Program-made: the position numbers and the translations under genes
Shown: piece by piece, positions 23,829-35,357 of the stretch
Layout of the letters: the number at the start of each line of letters is the position of its first letter
Position numbering within the stretch: position 1 is the stretch's first letter
Notes under the pieces: model-generated
What the model was told of the DNA's origin: nothing
Seen by the model: only the letters and a program-made list of their open reading frames with translations
Database searches by the model: none
Origin: Mariannaea sp. PMI_226
Taxonomy: Eukaryota; Ascomycota; Sordariomycetes; Hypocreales; Nectriaceae
Direction: 5' to 3'
Assembly: GCA_024336345.1 (NCBI GenBank)
Contig: JANFOG010000007.1
Span: 1,116,001-1,180,000, forward strand
Length of the DNA stretch: 64,000 nucleotides

Positions 23829-24441
23829 CGATCAGAAAAGCATTTTACCATGTTATTGACTCTCTCTCTTTCATATTTGTCTTTGGAATAAATAAAATTC
23901 ATTTTACTTTTGGTTTATTAATATAATAGCGTACTACAACCTGGATGTAACATCGCTGGGCTCAACAAATTGCAGATTTAAAGAACTCGCGAGACTCATG
24001 CCGATTTCCCAATAACTCTGGATGGTATATCACCACTAGTTGGTTCATGAACCCGAACTGAATCATGTTAGAATCAGTTCTCCGAGTTTTAGCCTACGCT
24101 GTCTACAGTTTCATCATCACATGGCAGTATTTTCAATCGCCAGAATACCACGTGTCACTATATTGACACAACCCGTTGCTATAAACTCCAATTTGGCTGC
24201 GACATGAAGATTTCAAGGCTAACGCGAAGTGCCTATGCATATATGCTGGAATTTTGTTTTGTTTTTAGTCTGTACCAATTTCTCCCCTGATTCACAATAT
24301 CATCGCACTTATTTATATCTTGACCGGCAAAAAAAAAAACGTATTCAGTTCAAATTGGCATATGCAGATACAAAGAAATTAATGTATAGTGTACAATTAT
24401 TTTGTGATTCATCGTGACTCTGCTTTCTTGTACGATGTGAG
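23829..24441. other. Intergenic, 0.6 kb
   Basis: AT-rich convergent 3' flanks with no recognised feature. Confidence 0.5.
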
Positions 24442-25905
24442 TTATAACCGACGCTCTCTTCTCACTACCTCAAAATCCTTTTCTGATCGGTTAGCAAGTT
24501 CTTTCTCCACCCATGCTGCTATGTTGGAGACTGCATCAACAGGGCTCTCCAGATGGTGCTGGAAAAATCCCTGAAGAAGAGAAGGAGTGAATACGTCTTC
24601 AGGTAATTGGCACGAGAACTGAACTGCAAGCTCGCGGATTTCGTCCATGTCAAGGTGAGAAGTGCAGCCAAGATCTGGGGAGAACATGCGCACAAACATT
24701 TGTTCTGCGGACTTCTGGCTAATATTGCCTAGAAAGACTTTCATATCCACACGGCCAGGTCGAACCAATGCGCTGTCTAGCTGTTCGGGGTGATTAGTCG
24801 TCATGATTACAATGCGTCCTTCTTGGGATCCAACACCATCCAACACGTTTAAAAGTCCGGAGAGTGTGCAATTTGGGACGTTGCCGCTGTCATGGCCATT
24901 TTTCTCTGTGCTGGAGCGATCTACCCACACAGCATCGATGTCTTCAAGTAGAACAACACATCGAGGCGGTATCTCCTGAAACATCTGCTCAAGATCGGCA
25001 TCTGTTGCAACACTGGGTATTTTTACCTCGTAGAGATCGAGTCCAAATTCGCCAGCGATGGCAACAGACAGCGATGACTTTCCAGTCCCTGGAGGGCCGT
25101 AGAAGAGATACCCTCGGCGATATGGCATACTGCGGCTCTGATATCGCATCTGAGTCTTGGGGTCCAGGTAATTTCGAATGTCGGCGAGGAGCTCACCCTT
25201 GAGGCTATCGTCAAAATGGACGGTTTCAAGTAGGCGAATCGGTTTTCTGGCTTTCGGTTTCCACGCAAGCCCATACCTGTCCCTAGAATAGATTATAACA
25301 AAGAATTGGGTTTGCCTTTCTCCGTATTCGCGACAGGTTTCGACGAAGCGTTTGATGGGCTCTGCTGACCAGCCAAAGCAGCTTACTGTAATCTCCTCGC
25401 CGCCAATACCATCATAACTTGGATCTGATAAGGAAGTGCTGAAGTTCTCGAAAGCTCTTGTGACAATAAAAAATGTGCCACACTCCCAGAGCCATCTCGT
25501 GTCCCAATGGGGACAATACTGTGTTGAATGACGGTTTTTTTTTAGTGCCCCGGCCCGATCGGTGTTGGCACGGCTCACATCAGTCCGCCCAGTGAATATT
25601 CGATAATGCCGCGAACGATTATCTTGAATCCACCTGATAATACTCCGGTTTAAAGGATCTCCGCCCGGAATAGTAACTGAGGCTAGGAAGAACTGCTTAA
25701 CCCAACCAAAGCCCTCTCGCCAGCTACGCTCCAGGAATTTCCAGGCAGTCGGCAGAGTCCCAGCAATGGCAAGGATTGACCCAATCTGTGCGATGTCGAG
25801 CTCCATCCACCGACAGAAGACATCTCTCATCACGCCGAGTCCATGTGACCAAGGCTCAAGCAAATGAGGACCAGCTACGGTACCGGTGTGCAGAAGATAA
25901 CTCAT
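24442..25905 (-). CDS. BCS1-type AAA ATPase
   Basis: AAA ATPase of the fungal BCS1 group. From the first in-frame ATG at 25905 it is about 487 residues with no intron. A hydrophobic stretch (IGSILAIAGTLPTAWKFL, about 41-58) matches the N-terminal membrane anchor of Bcs1. A BCS1_N-like region follows (PIRLLETVHFDD). The ATPase core has Walker A GPPGTGKSS (about 270-278), Walker B VVLLEDIDAV and the second region of homology ALVRPGRVD. The frame stays open for about 45 codons upstream without an ATG. Yeast Bcs1 inserts the Rieske protein into complex III. Filamentous fungi carry many divergent BCS1-like paralogues, and this one looks like such a paralogue rather than the housekeeping copy; this is inference. 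Confidence 0.9.
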   Translation of the reverse strand: MSYLLHTGTVAGPHLLEPWSHGLGVMRDVFCRWMELDIAQIGSILAIAGTLPTAWKFLERSWREGFGWVKQFFLASVTIPGGDPLNRSIIRWIQDNRSRHYRIFTGRTDVSRANTDRAGALKKNRHSTQYCPHWDTRWLWECGTFFIVTRAFENFSTSLSDPSYDGIGGEEITVSCFGWSAEPIKRFVETCREYGERQTQFFVIIYSRDRYGLAWKPKARKPIRLLETVHFDDSLKGELLADIRNYLDPKTQMRYQSRSMPYRRGYLFYGPPGTGKSSLSVAIAGEFGLDLYEVKIPSVATDADLEQMFQEIPPRCVVLLEDIDAVWVDRSSTEKNGHDSGNVPNCTLSGLLNVLDGVGSQEGRIVIMTTNHPEQLDSALVRPGRVDMKVFLGNISQKSAEQMFVRMFSPDLGCTSHLDMDEIRELAVQFSCQLPEDVFTPSLLQGFFQHHLESPVDAVSNIAAWVEKELANRSEKDFEVVRRERRL

Positions 25906-28066
25906 TGTCTCCAAGTCCGCATACGGGATGGGAGCCTGTCGGGTGACGTAGTTGCTCAGGGGGTCGAGACGTCGGCAACCAAAGACATTGGCGAGAGGAC
26001 TGAATAGAGAAGACAGGTGATTGAAGTGGATTTAATGAATTACATCTGAAAGAAAGTCATGAAAGAGAAGGAAGTGAAGGAGCGTGTTGACAAGTCAAGA
26101 ACAATAAAACGCGATCAGCATTCCGATCGGACCAAGGCTTTCGGAAAAGTTTTCTAAGCCTCTTCGGCCCCATGCGCCACAAGAGACGCCACAATTCGAG
26201 CCAACAAAACATAGACAATCTAACCCGCCAAAGTTAGCCCTTCAATAATGTCTTCTGAAAGTTCACCGGGAAAAACAGCGTGGAGTCCAGCAAATCTTCT
26301 CGAATAGAAAATAAAAAAGTTCGAAAATAGAGTCATATTGTTGAACTTTTTAGCCAGACCGCCGTCGAAAGGGCACATTCAGGCATTCAAGTGTCTGGAC
26401 TGTTTGAACCCTTACAACATAGTTGAAAAGAGAGCCAATTGATGAAGAAAAAGGGAAAGAGTATGTGTACCTCCTAGTCGAGCCCTAGCTCAACAATCGT
26501 GACATGAATAGAGAATCAGCTATAGAACTAAACTTTGGATCAACTTCTTCTGAGAGAAGGTCATTGTGTGATCTACAGGGAAATGGATACCTTGATCCTT
26601 ATGGCAGGACATTGCGCGGGAGTTAGTATATAACGCTTGCCTGGAACACATGAAAGGCATCTGTGATGGCTCATTTTTCCATGAACGGAATAAACTGACA
26701 TAGGCTACGTCTCTATCGTTCTGGACTATGATATGTTTGAATTTCGTTTTTACATCTTACTGGCCTTGTGCAGCAGCACATATTTTCAAATCTTGGTCTA
26801 AGACCCGAATTGCCGACAAGACTGCGGTTACCCTATGATAGGCTGGCCATTGCTTGGGAACATCGTCATTCATGTAGATTACTTTGTCTGATTCCCCAGA
26901 TCATATTTGGAGCCATTTATGCTGATCTTCACGGTGTTGTAGTAAACGAATTGGATTCAAAGGAATAAACTAGTTTGCGCTATAGACTACCTAGGGAGAC
27001 TATGCTAGAATAAGGGACGATGGATAAATGTGTGATTTGAGTAATCGAAGCCAGATTTCCAGCAATTATGTGAAGAAATGTAAAACTGAGACGGGTATTA
27101 ATGGATTTGTCTAATAATATATCATGTCATGAACAGTTGAAGAATAAAGTATCTAAGATCACACCCTTATTTGAAGCGTAAGGGTATTGTATGAGCGATC
27201 AAGTACTTTTGGTCACTGCGTCCAGTCCCTGTTGCAAGCCGAAAGGGCCTCTTGCGCCGTCATATTTGAGTTAGCGAGGGTCGAGGTGTCAAGTCGTCGA
27301 GGTGTTAAGATGTCCTTCACCATGTAGTCTTTTAAACCTGAAGTCATGTCCATTGAAGACGTCTGAGAGACCCTCGATTTCGCCGTATGACCTCTCTCTT
27401 GATCATCTAGCTGTCAGGGTATATTTAGCATATCAAGCTCTTGATTCTTCTCAATAACGTATTGTGGATTTTAATGGCCGCAGCTGTAAATCTAGAGACA
27501 ATGCTCCATAACCTCCTTGATTGAGAAAGGTGCGGTATCGTCATTAAGACCCAAAAGTTAACCAGGAGGGCGATTAATTTCACGAGCATGCGGTGAATCC
27601 TGCCGAAAAGATACTTAATAGTCCATAGCAACCTCAACGCACATAGTGGCTGTTGACTAGGGCAGCAATCAAGTAGTTGGGGTCATCGGGATACGAGTTG
27701 GCATTTCTCTTGGAGTAAGTTTTGGGATACATACGACTCAATGGAAACGTTATAATAAGGAGACTTGGTCTTATGATCTTTCTGGTAGCCCACATTGACA
27801 TCTGCATATGAAGATATCAAAACTGTAACCTGATTTTGCCATCATGTTGGTTGGACTTTAGGAGACCTCGGGTGCATGGAAGATCGAATTAAGGGCAGCA
27901 AAGAGGATTTATTTTATGGCTAAGGATGCAAGTCTTTGACCTCCGATAGCTCACTCGCACCCTCCCAAGTTTCCCCAGTGTTACTATCCACTCTTTTTTC
28001 GCATCTAATTGCAGCAAGTTCCGACTCGCTAGGTATAAACATTTAGTAACCAGGGCGGTTATAATT
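25906..28066. other. Intergenic, 2.2 kb
   Basis: No gene recognised. Minor direct repeat GTCGAGGTGT near 27281 and 27298. Short open stretches at 26768 and 27425 have no support. Confidence 0.45.
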
Positions 28067-28249
28067 TCAATAATGGGTGGGAATTCTTACGTTCAGGCAA
28101 GAGGCCTGGCATGGCTGCACGCAACAGATCGTGCCATCGCGCTTGAAAGCGATAGTAGCTCTCTCTTCAAACTCGACATCAGGAACGGCGACTGCAGCAG
28201 CAGCGCCAACCAGAGCAGCGATGGTGATGAAAACGGTAGTGAACTTCAT
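28067..28249 (-). CDS. Small secreted cysteine-rich peptide precursor
   Basis: A 60-residue precursor with three clear parts. An N-terminal signal peptide (MKFTTVFITIAALVGAAA, about 1-19) is followed by an acidic propeptide with VPDVEFEER. The propeptide ends in a dibasic KR Kex2 site at about residues 36-37. The short C-terminal part holds four cysteines in the order CC-x3-C-x3-C. A GTAAGA donor sits right after the Asn that follows the last Cys, and an ATTAG acceptor with a TACTAAAT branch site lies about 90 bases further. The true C-terminus may therefore differ from the unspliced read-through by a few residues. The architecture resembles secreted peptide pheromones, defensin-like peptides or effectors. 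I do not recognise a named family. It stands alone in more than 5 kb of non-coding DNA. Confidence 0.6.
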   Translation of the reverse strand: MKFTTVFITIAALVGAAAAVAVPDVEFEERATIAFKRDGTICCVQPCQASCLNVRIPTHY

Positions 28250-31200
28250 TTTGTGATTGTGGGTTGGTAGGATTTATTCGAATCGTTGGAATGAGATGAG
28301 AATTGGATTTGTTCTGCTTTGGAAAGAGAAACAACGGGGAATGGTCATGGTATTTATAGATCAAAGAAACTGGGAATCTAGATATTGCGTCTCCTAATTA
28401 GGGTCCTGTTCGGTTGGTCGCAACAGCTGTAATTCAAAGCATAAACTAAAGTTGACTCTTCGAGAATCCCGCGACTTCCGCACAGGGTCAAGATCATTCC
28501 GATGTAACCACGATCAACTGAAGATGAAGTCATCCATTCCAGCCCATTCTGGCAATCAATCTAACATAGTATACTGACTCATTAGGTACCTACCTATACT
28601 GGCTACTCCCTGTGTTTCTGTCACATTACTAGCAGAGGTAGTAGACGATGCTCATTAGCTCCTGTAAATACTTGATTATTTCTTGAATGCGATAGCATCG
28701 GCACATGTGGCTCCCTCTCCTTATCCTGCTTGCTTGCCTGCCTATCTTGGTTATCGACACATTCTAGCTACTCGGCTACCTACCTATCTCAGCCACCTAC
28801 ATATAATACTAAGGACGGACTAAAATATTCTACCTATATAGAAAGTATTAAGACGGAGAGATTCGCGCTGATTAGCGTCTAACTTCATGCTGGTGGCGAC
28901 TTAACGCATCGTATTACTATCCAACTTTTACGAGCGCCATCTGCAAACAGTCACGAGCCAGGCCGAGCGGGCCACGACGAGCTTTCTGAGTAGTACTATA
29001 GAGGCAATGACGACGCATCTATAGATAAATGGCGGCTATTAATTACGACTAATCATAGTCTCAGAGGATCTTCCTGACCATTCTGACATCCTACTGTACC
29101 TAGGTAGTACTTTGCGCGAAACAGAAGCTCGCAATCTTGTCTGCTTCTAGAGACTCGTCTCCTTCACATCATGGATAGAATAATCGCAAAATTGCTAAAC
29201 TTGCCCAACTCAAAACGGTACATACCCTCTATGTGCTAAATAGTGTACTCTGCTACTCTCCACCACTGAACATCAATATTCTCTCGTTTCTTTATCCCAC
29301 AACTTCTAGGATGAGTTAGGCTCATCTCTTTAGAACACACCATCTAATCACTGTGTCCTGAATTGTAACTGCTGTCCGGGTGTCTTGACTCTTTTAGTAT
29401 ACTGCAAGCGTATGCACTTGATTGTGTACATCCCATCTTCACCTTCATCAGCTAGCGATATATGAGGAGACAAATCAGTTACTGTAACTTGCGTGTTCTC
29501 AAGCCTGATCGCGATCGCACTTGCAAAGATAATCCACGAATCAGCTCAATTCAAGTGGTAAATTTCCGCGTTCGAAGGTCTGGATTTCTTAGTAGAATAA
29601 CTGGCCTTGGCTTGACGACCCAAAGGTATTGTGAATGTTGAAGAAAATAATTTTGCAGCAGGTCGGCTAATGCCCTGGTTATGAGGCATGGATTCAGGAC
29701 TAGTACCTCCCTTTCTAAAATCACTCATATTGGTAAGATTTCTTCGTCTTCAGAGCATGCTGACCACTAGGTAACTTATCGACATAATTGAGTGGCAACT
29801 CCCATGCAGGTTCCCATATTATCGTCATAGTACCGCACTTAGGAACCGGCTTCCAGAAAAAATAAGCCCAAGACGTATCCATTTTCTTGGGCTGGTACAA
29901 AGCCATCCCAGAGTAGCAACTTCAAGCAGACAACAAACGTAATCTCTATGCCTTGTGTCGGAGCAGAGAGGGCAGTAGCGCGATAATCCTAGTTGCATGG
30001 ATCCTCATGAGAATTCACTCTCCTGGCAACCTGAAGATATACATTTTGAAAAAGGACTTTGGTAAATGATATAAAGTGGAGCACCCTGCCACCTTCCTCT
30101 TCAAAGCTCTGAAAGTCCTTTGATGACTGTTTGGTGAGTATTTATTTTCTGTCCAAGGAGCTGCCACCGTCTTGGCATCATTAGATCTGAGGCGACCCTC
30201 AGGATTACTAAATCCATCATTAGGCGGTCTAAAACGCACGGTGCGCGCATCCATCGTGGATGGGAGGATCGGGTTGATCTCAGCCAGATAGAGGTAATAA
30301 ATTAAAAATTAGGATACGCGCCGAGTCACAAAGTAGGGGTTATTCTTTCAGCTTTACTAGCCTGGTGTTTCCAAATCAGGCAGAGAAGTTAGTCAATTCT
30401 GGGGTTGGTAGTAAAAGAATGATTGTACGATTAGACGGGTGTTGTGCAGGAATTGGAAATAAGGGTAACAACATGCGACTTACAGAACTATAGATAATAG
30501 GCCAATGTGGCCTTCTCAATTTGGACTTTGCACAGACACGCTGCTCCATACTGCTCACCATTCTTACCTTCCCAGCTAGGTATTATCACACGACAACTCC
30601 CCCAGGCATTACATAATTACTATCAAAGGATATGGTATCCCAATTTGAGATCAGCATCCCTACATGAATCAACTACGAGCGTTTGGTTCCATTCTGTCTG
30701 GGCAAAACCGGAGCTGATTTATTGCATGCGAAGAGCTTCATCTGGGTTAACTGAACATTCAATCTTTGTCCCTCCTCAGTTTACCTCGGGGACTCGTATC
30801 ATATGATGAGGTTTTGCAGCGATCTCACCTCACCAGGATTGAACGGAAGTCCATTGTTAAGCGGTAGGAATAGCGAACCCAATTTCCTCCTCCGAGACAT
30901 GCCGGTGCATTGGTACGTAGAAATGTCCAGACGGCCCCAAGGAATACACTTACTATACTATAGTTCCGGTAACGGAGGCTTTTGGTCTCCTATGCAAAGC
31001 CCCATCCCGTATGCCGTGCCTTTCTTATGCTGGTACGTGACGTGTGCGAGGCGTTGCTTGATATTATTGTGGACTCGCCGGGCCTGGGTAAACATATCGT
31101 ACCCGCCTGCTCCACAAGGCGCCTCGGGTACCTTGGCTTGGATGACGTTGCCGGTAGGGCAACCCCCCACTCACGGCTTTTAGTCAACGGACAACTGTGC

Positions 31201-31731
31201 GTCTGCGGATCCAACTTGATACGTTTGGAACAATTTACCTCCTATGGTCACCAGATAGGGAAACGAAAACTCATCCTAGAACTGAACTGCCCATTTAGGG
31301 TGGACCGCCGCCCACTAGAGTACCGCGTTTGAACTTCAGTTCAGCAATTTCTTCTTATTAAAAAGACGTCATTGGTCATGGCATGTCTGTTTAAAGAAAC
31401 AGCTGGACAGGCCCAGCCCCTTCTTTTGTACGAGCAGATTATCGTGCGGACCGAGGAATCAAATTCCTTGGCGAGATGTTAAGTTCATTATGCCCGTAAT
31501 GAGGAGAGGTTGTTGGTAAGTCATCACCTACTTGCCGGAGCCAGCATACCGAAATGTGAACGGCGACCAGATAACATAGTACATAGTCTCGCGCGTACGT
31601 GTATCTGGTTGGACATGGTAGCAAGTAGGGTAAGGTATGTTGTATGCAAATGAAGTGTAAACACTGTAAATACCTCCTGTCATGGAGCAATTGAAGCTAA
31701 ACAACTTCACGTGATATCCAGCATGCATTAC
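28250..31731. other. Gene-poor 3.5-kb region
   Basis: Rich in short TACCTA, GGTAGC and related repeats (28580-28860). Open stretches at 29546-29906 (minus), 30015-30254 (minus) and 30803-31183 (plus) have no recognised domain. A minus-strand stretch at 30958-31170 with GGYDMFTQARRVHNNIK reads rather protein-like and may be a gene remnant, but I cannot name it. Confidence 0.4.
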
Positions 31732-33093
31732 CTATTTACTTTCTTTCTTTCTTTTCTTCATTTTTTTTTCTTTTGCTTGAGCTGCCCCTTCCGTTACCCC
31801 TTCGTACTGTTCTCCATACTCTATACGCTCTTCCCAGTGATCTTCTGGGTGATTGAGCCTTTCTAACATCTGCCTCACAGAATATTCGCTCCTTCTCAAC
31901 TCTTCTTGCAGCTCGTATTCATTTAAATTGCCAGGCAGATACCAGGGCGCAATGCTGGATACTAGAGTTTCCAGCCAGTAACACCGTTTCCAGGTCTTGG
32001 GATCCATCGACTTTTTCGGAGTTACAATTTCCTTGGTTTCCAGACTATCTAAATATGCTTCATAGAATCCCCGAGGCCAGTCCCCATTGTTGCCAATGTA
32101 GTCATTCAGGAACTCCTCAGTCGTTGGGAAGAAGCCAGAAAATTCAAAGTCTATGATACCCAGTATTTGCGGCGGTTGACCCCCAACCAGCACGTTGCGA
32201 GGTGACAGATCGTAGTGTGTGAATACAAACTTCTCGGCACCCCCGGTGTCATCAAGTTCTAGATGAGGGAGCTTTTCCGATATGAAGGCTTTGAGTGGCC
32301 GCAATAGCGATCTGTTGGGCGCATATACGGACATGGACTCCAGCTGGTGGACCTTGTTGACTAGCTTTAGCCTGTAATACTCATTTGTATTGCCGACTGC
32401 GTCCTCACTATGTATTCCCTCTTGCAGTATACCGTGGATCTTTATAGATGCGGACGCTGTCGCTGGTGAACCTGCTTTCTGGTTCGTAGGACAGGGCAAG
32501 CAGATGTTACCACAATGAGACTGGATAGGAATTTTTTGACGCCAACTTGCCACGATATCACCGAGCTGCATGCCGAGCTTTACAACAGTCTCGAAATTCA
32601 GCGACGTGCTGTCAAAAATATCGCCTGGTAATTTCGTCATTAAAATCCACCCGCCATGTGCTGCGTTCTGCAACCTAGGCGATGGCTGCAATTGATAGGG
32701 CCCTGAAGCGAACGGTGTTGAGAAGATTGCGGTTGATCCATCGCCAGACCATGCTAACGTCCGTGGGGTAGGAATATCTGGGCAATATTCGTTGAGGAGA
32801 TGGAAACATCCGACTTCGTTCTGAATTTTGTTTGCTCCAAAAAAACGTCCATTGACTTTGAGTACAACGTCTTGCTCGATTGCTTCTGTGCTGTGCCTAG
32901 TGCAGTGTCTGAGTTTAATGAAGTAAATACGATTGTTGAAAGACTTCCCTGACGGGAGCTCTGTTATTGATATCAGTTCTGACTGAGGGAAGCCGTATGA
33001 AGTGATGGTTTCAATCTCATCATGGTCAATTTTGACGCCCGCTGTTGGATGATGCCGGGGTGTCAATGGCCGTTGAGTATCGAAATCGTGCAT
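31732..33093 (-). CDS. APH-fold phosphotransferase (aminoglycoside/choline kinase-like)
   Basis: 453-residue single-exon protein of the APH family (PF01636). The ATP-site lysine lies in VVLKV (K79). The catalytic loop THYDLSPRNVL has H293, D295 and N300, and the metal-binding motif IIDFEFSG has D315. This order and spacing match APH and homoserine/choline-kinase-like enzymes. The C-terminus is a lysine-rich tail (KEKKMKKRKK) unusual for the family. Filamentous fungi have many APH-domain proteins whose substrates are unknown; small alcohols, antibiotics or proteins are all possible. It is divergent from an AAC(3)-type acetyltransferase gene 300 bp away, which raises the idea of joint use against aminoglycoside-like compounds. 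Confidence 0.88.
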   Translation of the reverse strand: MHDFDTQRPLTPRHHPTAGVKIDHDEIETITSYGFPQSELISITELPSGKSFNNRIYFIKLRHCTRHSTEAIEQDVVLKVNGRFFGANKIQNEVGCFHLLNEYCPDIPTPRTLAWSGDGSTAIFSTPFASGPYQLQPSPRLQNAAHGGWILMTKLPGDIFDSTSLNFETVVKLGMQLGDIVASWRQKIPIQSHCGNICLPCPTNQKAGSPATASASIKIHGILQEGIHSEDAVGNTNEYYRLKLVNKVHQLESMSVYAPNRSLLRPLKAFISEKLPHLELDDTGGAEKFVFTHYDLSPRNVLVGGQPPQILGIIDFEFSGFFPTTEEFLNDYIGNNGDWPRGFYEAYLDSLETKEIVTPKKSMDPKTWKRCYWLETLVSSIAPWYLPGNLNEYELQEELRRSEYSVRQMLERLNHPEDHWEERIEYGEQYEGVTEGAAQAKEKKMKKRKKESK

Positions 33094-33393
33094 TTTGAAA
33101 GCAATAAAGGCAATTTAAAGTTCTTGATCTATCCAAAACTTCATCCTATCGCAACGGCTTTTAAGGCGTTTATGAAGCAGGTGTTCGATTGATGGTACTG
33201 GTGAGAACTTTTGTGTCAGGAATTTATTGATGAGTCATTCGGCGAGCTGTCTTTGTATCAACCCCACAGCAGCCGCAAGGCTGTGAGACTGAGCGCAGCT
33301 TTGAGCAGATGGGATGAAAGCCATCATATATGAAGTTGAATTTCTAACCCCTTGGACGGTATATTAATCGCATCCGCATGACGTCGTATTTCA
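33094..33393. promoter_or_regulatory. Shared 300-bp promoter of divergent APH and AAC genes
   Basis: Non-coding DNA between two divergent start codons. A TATATTAA element lies near 33360, about 35 bp before the AAC ATG. The short distance makes co-regulation plausible. Confidence 0.5.
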
Positions 33394-34224
33394 ATGGATA
33401 CACATGGCTTCAGTTCCTCCGACTCGCGCATCATGTCTCATATTTCTGCACAACAAAGACTCTGCACGCGAGCGTCTCTAGAGGAAGAGTTTCGCAACCT
33501 TGGGGTCCACGAGGGTGATACAATTCTACTTCACTCATCCCTCAGCGCCATTGGCTGGGTCAACGGTGGTGCCGAATCGGTCATCTATGCCCTACTCGAC
33601 GTTCTAGGTGGCAGTGGCACGCTCGTAGTACCAACTCATACAGGAAACAACTCGGATCCAATTGGTTGGCGATGTCCACCTGTACCAGAAGAATGGTGGC
33701 AAACGATCCGGGATACGATGCCAGCATATCATCCCAAGATTAGCCAGACTCGGGCCATGGGCCAAATCCCAGAGCTGTTACGGACATGGCCTGGCGCGCT
33801 TCGTAGCGCTCATCCACAAACTTCGTTTGCCGCGGTGGGAGCTAAGGCAGAGGCCATTACAAGAGGCCATGCGCTCAGCTGTCGCCTTGGAGAGGAAAGT
33901 CCAATTATAGAATTGGAGCGAAGCGGGGCCCGAGGCTTGCTCCTGGGCGTCGGGTTCGATAGCAACACTGTTTTTCATTTAGCAGAGTACCGGACTGCTG
34001 CATCTACTGAGAGTAATTCATTCGCCGTGCTGGTCAATGGTGAGCGTGAATGGGTCACTGTTGAGGACACTACTCTTGACAGCACAGACTTCCGAAATTT
34101 GGGCCAAGATTTTGAAAGAGAGGGCTCAGTCATAAGAGGAAGAGTTGGAGATGCAGAATGTAGGCTATTTTCCATATCTGAGGCGGTCACATTTGCCACG
34201 AGGTGGATGAACACATATCGATAG
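33394..34224 (+). CDS. Aminoglycoside N(3)-acetyltransferase family protein, AAC(3)-like
   Basis: 276 residues in one exon, the size of bacterial AAC(3) enzymes (Antibiotic_NAT, PF02522). Family motifs occur in order: GDTILLHSSLSAIGWVNGGAESVI near the N-terminus, GTLVVPTHTG, MGQIPELLRTWPGALRSAHPQTSFAAVGAKA, and GARGLLLGVGFDSNTVFHLAEY. The His of SAHPQTSF and the acidic and Asn residues of the last motif correspond to conserved active-site positions. Known enzymes transfer acetyl from acetyl-CoA to the 3-amino group of the 2-deoxystreptamine ring; YokD-like relatives without that activity also exist. Start at 33394; an internal ATG 13 codons later is also possible. The gene has no intron and belongs to a mainly bacterial family, so transfer from bacteria at some time is plausible. 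Confidence 0.9.
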   Translation: MDTHGFSSSDSRIMSHISAQQRLCTRASLEEEFRNLGVHEGDTILLHSSLSAIGWVNGGAESVIYALLDVLGGSGTLVVPTHTGNNSDPIGWRCPPVPEEWWQTIRDTMPAYHPKISQTRAMGQIPELLRTWPGALRSAHPQTSFAAVGAKAEAITRGHALSCRLGEESPIIELERSGARGLLLGVGFDSNTVFHLAEYRTAASTESNSFAVLVNGEREWVTVEDTTLDSTDFRNLGQDFEREGSVIRGRVGDAECRLFSISEAVTFATRWMNTYR

Positions 34225-35357
34225 ATTGTGTAGTCTAATACGAGCCTGCTTTTTGTTATTGTGAAAACAAGGATATATATGAACCAAGTGGTGCTCTTGG
34301 TGCAGTCAGGGAACATTGCGTGAGCAGTGGCTTTTACTGCTCAAAGAAATGGATAAGGCTACCATAAACACTACAATTTTGCTTGACAAGAAAATCTCTT
34401 TCTCTGGACACAGCAACCACGACGCCTGGGTAGGAGGGGATATCAAAACCACAAGCCAAGCCACGAGATATGTAAGCAGTGCCAGGTGGGTCGGCAAGAG
34501 AGCTCCCCAACCTAGTTACAAGACCGACAGTAGAAGGTCTGTCAAGAGATTGACGTGAGTAGTCGTGATTCAGAGTCCAGACAGTGTCGTATTGAAGAAA
34601 TGCGAAATCATGCTGTGCCACATTTGCATTTTTCTTGAAAATTTGATAACTATTTCTGAATTTAAATCGACTTCTTTCTTCGGGGATATATCATTGACAG
34701 GTGTGTCTGGTAGTTCGTTGTCAGGCTGGCTCCTACGGATTGAGTAGTGGATTGTGCTCGCTTGAGAGAGCTGGAGGGTCCAATTTTCAATTCTGAACCA
34801 GACAATCAATACCAATATATTTTTAGATACACGAGTTCCTTCAGGTTTGTTTTCTCTTTTGAAAAGATATCATCAGCATCGAACCGGGTTGTGCATTCCC
34901 CATTCATATCTGTCAACCCTAAAAACCGCGTATCAGCGAAAATAAAGACCGTTGATCCGCAAATACAAGCCATTGTAGCTAAATCTCCCTCAAAGGATTG
35001 AAGTGATGGAGAAAGTTATGAATCTTGCGCAGATCGTAGACACAACCCAGTAGCTAATGCAGGAACAACCAGAAGATCTAGCTGCGTCTGAATAGCATCG
35101 CGTAGTAGTCGGTGACGCATGCTACGTCATTCATTTGATGGATACAATGACAGGGAAGGGATAAGAATCGAAATGGAAAAAATAACAAGATATGACTGTT
35201 CGACGTACGGGCCTATCAGAGGCTACCAAGACGCGTCCAGGATCGCAATATAATATGCCAATAGAGTATGACAGCAAGCTAATATCACACATACAGTGAA
35301 ATCGGGCATAAGAATAATGCTTGCCGTGAACTCCATCAATAATTTATTCAATTTCCT
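34225..35357. other. Intergenic, 1.1 kb, convergent 3' flanks
   Basis: AT-rich, no recognised gene. Overlapping open stretches around 34306-35001 have no consistent coding signal. Confidence 0.45.

Noticed and set aside
28067..28249. Animal peptide-like cysteine spacing of the secreted peptide
   Set aside because: CC-x3-C-x3-C also occurs in some animal venom peptides, but such short patterns arise independently. No relationship is claimed.
30803..31332. Overlapping frames on both strands near 31 kb
   Set aside because: Several frames are open at once and no domain is recognised. The minus-strand reading at 30958-31170 is mentioned only as a possible remnant.
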